From Vulgatibacter incomptus (GTDB taxonomy: Bacteria > Myxococcota > Myxococcia > Myxococcales > Vulgatibacteraceae), in the NCBI RefSeq assembly GCF_001263175.1, contig NZ_CP012332.1, forward strand, positions 1,671,501-1,735,500: a DNA stretch of 64,000 bases. Direction: 5' to 3'. The position numbers were made by a program, and so were the translations under genes. Shown piece after piece: positions 59,415-64,000 of the stretch; position 1 is the first letter of the stretch, and each line of letters starts with the position of its first letter. The notes beneath the pieces were generated by a model. That model did no database searches. It was not told the DNA's origin and was given only the letters and a program-made list of their open reading frames with translations.

Positions 59415-59837
59415 CTAGAGGAGCAATGACGGCAGGTGATAGAGCATCAGGTAGACCGCGACCCCGGTGACGGAGACGTAGGCCCAGATCGGGAAGGTAA
59501 AGCGCGCGATCCGCCGATGGGGCTCGAAGCGCCCCGTCAGGGGGAGCCAGAGGGTCCGGAGGACCATGGGCAGCAGCGCGATCGCCAGGAACATATGGCT
59601 GAAGAGCACCGCCAGATACGCGACCTTCCAGACGCCCTCCACCGGGAAACGGGTGGTCCCGGAGATGGCGAAGCGGAGGAGGTACGACGCGAGGAAGACC
59701 GACGAGGCACCGAAGGCGCCGAGCATCAGCTTCTTGTGGCGCTCGCGCTTCCCCTGCTTGATCGCGCGGAGCCCCAGGAAGAGCAGGATCGCGGAGGTGC
59801 CGTTCAGGCACGCGTTGATCAGCGGGTGCAGCTCCAT
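59415..59837 (-). CDS. DUF420 family membrane protein
   Basis: 140 residues, four membrane helices with conserved His residues (MELHPLINACLNG; LFSHMFLAIALLP). DUF420/CtaM-like proteins assist haem-copper oxidase assembly; the role here is inferred from context with SCO, CtaB and subunit III. CCAGGAG nine bases before the ATG. Confidence 0.92.
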   Translation of the reverse strand: MELHPLINACLNGTSAILLFLGLRAIKQGKRERHKKLMLGAFGASSVFLASYLLRFAISGTTRFPVEGVWKVAYLAVLFSHMFLAIALLPMVLRTLWLPLTGRFEPHRRIARFTFPIWAYVSVTGVAVYLMLYHLPSLLL

Positions 59838-59867
59838 CGGCTTGACTCCTGGTCGAATGACAGCGGG

Positions 59868-59889
59868 GGCGCCGGGGCGATCCGGCGCC
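59868..59889 (-). terminator. Hairpin between SCO and DUF420 genes
   Basis: A perfect 8-bp stem GGCGCCGG / CCGGCGCC directly after the SCO stop. It may weaken transcription into the DUF420 and subunit III genes. Confidence 0.5.
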
Positions 59890-59891
59890 GA

Positions 59892-60479
59892 TCACTCCGC
59901 GGCGACGGTCCGTGCGTCCTCGGCGAGGCGAGCGAGCGCCTCCGGCGTCGGCGCGTAGTAACCCCGGATCATGCCCTTCGCATCCACCAGCACGAAGTGC
60001 TCGCCGTGGACGATGTCGAAGGCGGTGGCCTCGGGGTCGTCGGCGCCCGTGACGCCGATCCGGAAGCCTAGCTCCACGGCCTTCATCACCTCGGCCAGGT
60101 CGCCCGTGACGAAGGTCCAGCGGGACGGATCCTGGCCGAACTTCTCGCCGTAGGCCTTCAGCACCTCCGGCGTGTCGTTCTTCGGATCCACCGAGAAGCT
60201 CATCAGGTGGACCTGCTCCTCCTTGGCCAGCGCCTTCTGGAGCTCCGCCATCTTGGCGGTGAGGGTCGGACACACGGTGGGGCAGCTCGTGAACACGAAG
60301 TTCGCCACCACCACCTTGCCCTCGAGCGCCTTGGACGAGAACGCCTTGCCGTCCTGGCCCGTGAGCTCAAAGGAGGGCATCGGATAGAGCGCCGGGAGGC
60401 CGGGCCGGTCGAGGGTGAGGAAGCCGATTACGCCGGCGATCACGGCCGACGCCACCAGCAGGAACGCGAGGTTGCGCAT
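59892..60479 (-). CDS. SCO1/SenC-family copper chaperone
   Basis: 195 residues. N-terminal membrane anchor (FLLVASAVIAGVIGFL), thioredoxin-like fold with the copper site CPTVC in FTSCPTVCPTLTAKM and the distal His in DIVHGEHFVLVDAKG. It delivers copper to the CuA centre of cytochrome oxidase. The ATG overlaps the ctaB stop (TGATG). The operon order ctaB-sco-DUF420-cox3 supports the function. Confidence 0.95.
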   Translation of the reverse strand: MRNLAFLLVASAVIAGVIGFLTLDRPGLPALYPMPSFELTGQDGKAFSSKALEGKVVVANFVFTSCPTVCPTLTAKMAELQKALAKEEQVHLMSFSVDPKNDTPEVLKAYGEKFGQDPSRWTFVTGDLAEVMKAVELGFRIGVTGADDPEATAFDIVHGEHFVLVDAKGMIRGYYAPTPEALARLAEDARTVAAE

Positions 60480-61363
60480 CACGCACCCACCATCAGCGCC
60501 GTGAAGATCGCCGCGAGGTAGAGGAGCGAGCCCCGCATCATGCGCCGCGCCCAGACCAGGCCGCCGTGGCGGAGGCCGTAGACGGCGTCGGCGAGGAACC
60601 AGACACCAGCGACGGTGGCGACGATCCCGTAGAGCCAGCCGGCCATGCCCAGCGGCAGCACGAGCAGCGAGACCGCGAGCTGGGCCACGGCCCAGGCCAC
60701 CGTCCAGCGCTTGGTCGCCTCCTCACCGCGGCTGACCGAGAAGACCCGGTAGCCGGCCCGGGCATAGTCGTCCCGGCAGAGGATCGAGATGGCCAGGAAG
60801 TGCGGGAGCTGCCAGACGAAGAGGATCGAGAAGAGCACGATGCCCGGCAGGTCGATCGTACCGGTCGCGGCCGCGTAGCCGATCAGCGGCGGCAGCGCGC
60901 CGGGGACGGCGCCGACCAGCAGCGAGTCGGAGCTCATCCGCTTCATCGGCGTGTAGATCCACACGTAGCTGACCAGGGCGATGAAGGCGAGCAGCCCGGC
61001 GAGCGGCTCGATGGCGAAGGTCAGCACCGAGAGGGAGACGGCGGCGAGGCCGAGCGCGAAGGCCACCGCCAGCCCGGGGGAGAGGCGACCGGCTGCGAGG
61101 GGGCGCCTGCGCGTGCGGTTCATGAGCGCGTCGAAGTCGCGCTCGAGCCAGCAGTTGAGGGCGTTCGCCGCGCTCACGACCATCGCGGTGGCGACGACGA
61201 CGGCCAGGGACGGGACCAGCGGGAGGCGATTGGGCGCGACCCAGAGGCCGCCCGCGGTGGTGAAAACCACCATCGCGGTAATCCGCGGCTTGGTGAGCGC
61301 CACGAGATCGCGGACGACACCCGCGCGGCCGGCTTCCACGCCCGCTGCGGCGACCGAGCTCAA
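60479..61363 (-). CDS. ctaB: Protohaem IX farnesyltransferase
   Basis: 294 residues from the TTG at 61363, which has GGAGG nine bases upstream; the open frame to 61444 begins in a -35 box. UbiA-type prenyltransferase with the Asp-rich motif NCWLERDFDALMNRTRRRP and second site YTPMKRMSSDSLLVG, and several membrane helices. It converts haem b to haem o for terminal oxidases. First gene of the oxidase assembly operon. Confidence 0.96.
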   Translation of the reverse strand: MSSVAAAGVEAGRAGVVRDLVALTKPRITAMVVFTTAGGLWVAPNRLPLVPSLAVVVATAMVVSAANALNCWLERDFDALMNRTRRRPLAAGRLSPGLAVAFALGLAAVSLSVLTFAIEPLAGLLAFIALVSYVWIYTPMKRMSSDSLLVGAVPGALPPLIGYAAATGTIDLPGIVLFSILFVWQLPHFLAISILCRDDYARAGYRVFSVSRGEEATKRWTVAWAVAQLAVSLLVLPLGMAGWLYGIVATVAGVWFLADAVYGLRHGGLVWARRMMRGSLLYLAAIFTALMVGA

Positions 61364-61415
61364 TTCTCCGTTCCTCCAAGGCCTTCCGCTCGTTGGGACA
61401 CCGAGCGCGGGCGCA

Positions 61416-61444
61416 GAGTTATCGCTTCGACGGGATGTGGTCAA
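61416..61444 (-). promoter_or_regulatory. Candidate promoter of the ctaB operon
   Basis: TTGACC (61444-61439), 17-base spacer, TAACTC (61421-61416). It predicts a leader of about 45 bases with the GGAGG site. The -10 is weaker than the -35. Confidence 0.5.
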
Positions 61445-61597
61445 GGCAACCTGCTGTTATCCGTTGCACGGCCGGGCGTGACTTCCACCGCTTCGAACGA
61501 GTGAAGCCCGGGGCCGGCGCCTGTGGTATGGCCAACCCTTTGCCGCCGGTTCGACGGCAGGCGGCGCCCCCTCGCGCGATCGCTTCACGAGGAACGA

Positions 61598-62791
61598 ATG
61601 CACCGGAGCAAATCGCCCCTTCTCGTCATCTTCCTCACGATCTTCCTCGATCTGCTGGGCTTCGGCCTCGTCATCCCGCTCCTGCCCTTCTTTGCCTCCG
61701 ACCTGGGCGCAACGGGCTTCCAGGTGGGGATCGTGATGACTGCCTACTCCGGCATGCAGTTCCTCTGCGCGCCGCTGTGGGGGAGGCTCTCCGACCGGAT
61801 CGGCCGGCGTCCCGTGCTCCTGGTGTCGATCGCCGGCAACGTGGTGGCGATGCTGCTCTTCGCGGCCTCCACCAACCTCGTGGTCTTCTTCCTGGCCCGC
61901 GCCTTCGCCGGTATGGCCAACGCCAACATCGGCACGGCCCAGGCCTACATCGCCGACATCACGCCCCCCGAGCAGCGAACCAAGGGCATGGGCCTCATCG
62001 GCGCCGCCTTCGGTCTGGGCTTCGTCCTCGGACCGGCGGTCGGCGGACTCCTCGCCGGCATCTCCCACGCAGCCCCCGCCCTCGCCGCCGCCGGCCTCTC
62101 GGCCCTCAACCTGGTCCTCGCCTTCTTCATCCTCCCCGAGTCGCTGAAGCCCGAGGCGCGGGAGGCGGCGAAGCTGCGCCGGGGCTCGCGCCTCCAGGCC
62201 TTCCGCGAGTCCCTCTCGCACCCCTTCCTTCCCCTCCTCTTCCTCCTCTTCTTCCTCACGACCGTCGGCTTCGCCCAGCTCGAGACCACCTTCGCGCTCT
62301 TCACCGCGAAGCGCTTCGGCTACGACGTCACCCAGAACGGCTACCTCTTCGCCTTCATCGGCGTGGTCCTCGCCCTGGTCCAGGGCGGCATCGTCCACCC
62401 CTTGCGGCGGTGGGCCGGCGAGGCCGCCATGCTGCTCGTCGGCACCGTGGGCCTCATGATCGGCCTCCTGGTCATCGGCCAGGTCCACACCTCCTCGGGC
62501 CTCGTGGCGGCCTGCGCCATCCTTGCCTTCGGCAACGGCCTGAGCTCCCCGGCACTCTCCAGCCTGGTCTCCAAGCAGGCGCCGTCCCACTCCCAGGGCC
62601 GGATCCTCGGCGTGAACCAGAGCATGGGCAGCCTCGCCCGGGTCATCGGCCCGCTCGTCGGCGGCTTCACCTTCGACCATGGCGGCGAGGTCGCGCCCTT
62701 CTTCGTGGCGGCCGGGATCCTCGGCGTGGCGGTGCTGATCTCCCTCCGGATCTTCCGCTCCAGGGAGCGGGCGCAGACCGCCGCCGCTTGA
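61598..62791 (+). CDS. MFS transporter
   Basis: 397 residues, 12 predicted membrane helices. MFS motif A GRLSDRIGRRPVL between helices 2 and 3, the antiporter-type motif C-like GLGFVLGPAVGGLLA, and a long cytoplasmic loop after helix 6. Sequence type is that of tetracycline/drug efflux pumps (TetA-like), but the substrate is not predictable. The ATG at 61598 has GAGGAA before it. Divergent from ctaB. Confidence 0.93.
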   Translation: MHRSKSPLLVIFLTIFLDLLGFGLVIPLLPFFASDLGATGFQVGIVMTAYSGMQFLCAPLWGRLSDRIGRRPVLLVSIAGNVVAMLLFAASTNLVVFFLARAFAGMANANIGTAQAYIADITPPEQRTKGMGLIGAAFGLGFVLGPAVGGLLAGISHAAPALAAAGLSALNLVLAFFILPESLKPEAREAAKLRRGSRLQAFRESLSHPFLPLLFLLFFLTTVGFAQLETTFALFTAKRFGYDVTQNGYLFAFIGVVLALVQGGIVHPLRRWAGEAAMLLVGTVGLMIGLLVIGQVHTSSGLVAACAILAFGNGLSSPALSSLVSKQAPSHSQGRILGVNQSMGSLARVIGPLVGGFTFDHGGEVAPFFVAAGILGVAVLISLRIFRSRERAQTAAA

Positions 62792-62869
62792 CCTGCGACG
62801 CCCATTCCGTCAGGCCGAGGCGGAAATCCCGGGGCACGGACCTCGTTTCACTGTGGTAGGTACCCGCCC

Positions 62870-63502
62870 ATGAAGCTCCTCAACGAGTGCCTCGCCGCCA
62901 ATCGGGAGTGGTCCGCGCGCATGCGGGCCAACGACCCGGAGTTCTTCTCGCGGCTGCGCAACCAGCAGAGGCCGCAGCTCCTCTGGATCGGATGCGCGGA
63001 CAGCCGCCTGCCTCCCGACCAGATCGTGGGCCGCCTGCCGGGCAGCCTCTTCGTCCACCGCAACGTCGGCAACGTCGTGGTCCACTCGGACCTCAACTGC
63101 CTGAGCGTGCTCCAGTACGGGATCGAGGTCCTCGGGATCCAGGACATCATCGTCTGCGGCCACTACGGCTGCGGCGGCGTCCGTGCCGCGATGGATCGGC
63201 GTGAGCTCGGCGGCGTGATCGACAGCTGGATCGAGCACATCTGCGACGTCCACGAGGACCACCGCGTCGAGCTCGACGCCATCGCCGACGTCGACGCCCG
63301 CGCCAACCGGCTCTGCGAGCTCAACGTGCTCGAGCAGGTGGCCAACGTCGCGCGCACCAGCATCGTCCGAAACGCGTGGAAGCGCGGCGAGCGGGTCAAG
63401 ATCCACGGCTGGGTCTACGACCTCGCCGACGGCCTCGTCCGCGACCTGGCGATCCACGTCGGCTGCCCCGAAGAGATCCCGAACGCCCAGACGATCGGCT
63501 GA
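62870..63502 (+). CDS. can: Beta-class carbonic anhydrase
   Basis: 210 residues. Zinc ligands Cys42, His98 and Cys101, and the Asp44-Arg46 dyad in GCADSRLPPDQI; VCGHYGCGGV follows. It interconverts CO2 and bicarbonate, supplying bicarbonate for carboxylases and for carbamoyl phosphate. Stands alone on the plus strand; convergent with the ABC-transporter gene 15 bases downstream. Confidence 0.97.
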   Translation: MKLLNECLAANREWSARMRANDPEFFSRLRNQQRPQLLWIGCADSRLPPDQIVGRLPGSLFVHRNVGNVVVHSDLNCLSVLQYGIEVLGIQDIIVCGHYGCGGVRAAMDRRELGGVIDSWIEHICDVHEDHRVELDAIADVDARANRLCELNVLEQVANVARTSIVRNAWKRGERVKIHGWVYDLADGLVRDLAIHVGCPEEIPNAQTIG

Positions 63503-63517
63503 AGATCGAACCTTCGG

Positions 63518-64000
63518 TCAGGCCGCGACCACCCGGAGCTTGGCTCCGGTCCCGCCCGGCGTGTGGAGAAAGCAGGCGACGCCGTGGCCGTCGTCAGCCT
63601 GCGACAGCTCGGGGCACTCGCGCGTACAGCGCTCGCCGGCGTCCGGGCAGCGGGGGTGGAAGGAGCAGCCCGGTGGCGGCGCGATGGGGCTGGGCACGTC
63701 GCCCTCGAGGACGACGCGGTCGCGCCGCTTCGACGGATCGATGGAGGGCACGGCGGAGAGCAGCGCCCGGGTGTAGGGGTGCCGGGGGTCGGCGTAGAGG
63801 GAGCGCGACGGGGCGAGCTCCACCAGGCGCCCCAGGTACATCACGGCGACCCGGTCGGCGATGAACTCCACCGCGTTCAGGTCGTGGCTGATGAAGACGT
63901 AGGTGAGGCCCCGCTCCTCCTGCAGGTCGAGGAGGAGGTTGAGGATCTGGGCCTGGATCGAGACGTCGAGCGCGGAGATCGGCTCGTCGGCGACGACCAG
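63518..64000 (-). CDS. Peptide ABC transporter ATP-binding protein, C-terminal part (partial, off right edge)
   Basis: The visible 160 residues include Walker B and D-loop [19 protein letters not shown], the H-loop [20 protein letters not shown], and the C-terminal oligopeptide HPY domain with [15 protein letters not shown] and cysteines in [18 protein letters not shown] for an iron-sulphur or metal site. This matches OppF/DppF. The Walker A part and any permease genes lie outside the window. Confidence 0.95.
   Translation of the reverse strand: MVVADEPISALDVSIQAQILNLLLDLQEERGLTYVFISHDLNAVEFIADRVAVMYLGRLVELAPSRSLYADPRHPYTRALLSAVPSIDPSKRRDRVVLEGDVPSPIAPPPGCSFHPRCPDAGERCTRECPELSQADDGHGVACFLHTPGGTGAKLRVVAA

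Overview
The window is a high-GC stretch of bacterial chromosome, most likely from the Myxococcota (myxobacteria). The reasons are the very high GC and third-position GC, an AglZ/FrzS-type pseudo-receiver plus coiled-coil protein, many lipoproteins with long low-complexity or repeat segments, a type B succinate dehydrogenase next to sucCD and mdh/icd, and several genes of unknown function coupled to housekeeping genes. I see no prophage, insertion sequence, CRISPR array or rRNA. The only RNA gene found is a tRNA-Gly. Most genes are on the minus strand.

Layout. 1-5.1 kb: a family of surface lipoproteins (Gly-rich linker, Ig-like Big2 domains, RCC1 propeller). Two are complete in tandem and a third is cut by the left edge, with an RlpA-like lipoprotein between. 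5.3-9.5 kb: an operon of ferredoxin, a lipoate-ligase-like protein and an unknown protein, then a membrane protein and an LPP20-type lipoprotein. 9.5-16.4 kb: tRNA-Gly, pgsA, a CNNM/CorC-type protein, a 1146-residue beta-helix lipoprotein and ndk. 16.6-26.9 kb: central carbon metabolism, namely sucD (frameshifted), sucC, sdhB, sdhA, sdhC, mdh, icd, an acidic zinc-ribbon protein and pyk. 27.1-31.2 kb: a pyrimidine operon pyrB-pyrC-carA plus a coupled unknown gene. 31.2-36.6 kb: lepA, two signal peptidase I genes, a small membrane protein and a cardiolipin synthase family gene. 36.7-45.9 kb: a sugar epimerase, an autoregulated-looking ribbon-helix-helix gene, a cupin, a SPOR protein, argS, lapB, and a HIT/SppA/LysM/TPR envelope cluster. 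46-51.2 kb: pgeF, a small lipoprotein and the AglZ-like protein. 51.4-57.5 kb: a secreted protein, a Sel1-like Cys-rich membrane protein, a MoxR ATPase, a metallophosphoesterase and a glycosyltransferase. 57.5-61.4 kb: a sigma-54 activator (frameshifted) and cytochrome oxidase assembly genes (cox3-like, DUF420, SCO, ctaB). 61.6-64 kb: an MFS transporter, a beta carbonic anhydrase and the C-terminal part of a peptide ABC transporter ATPase.

How it works together. TCA-cycle enzymes, the membrane-bound succinate dehydrogenase and oxidase assembly genes point to aerobic respiration. The pyr operon supplies UMP. LepA/LepB/SppA/LapB/SPOR/LysM/TPR genes serve secretion and envelope quality control. 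The AglZ-like protein suggests gliding motility.

Most notable observations: (1) the two RCC1 lipoproteins are nearly identical at DNA level in their 5' halves but diverge in the propeller, as expected from gene conversion or cassette diversification; (2) CarA has Asn in place of the catalytic Cys of its glutaminase domain; (3) sucD and the sigma-54 activator each carry a one-base frameshift at a G/C homopolymer; (4) several genes without a Shine-Dalgarno sequence have near-consensus promoters whose -10 box lies 7-12 bases before the start codon, suggesting leaderless mRNAs; (5) the AglZ-like protein has a degenerate receiver and near-identical 84-bp coding repeats.
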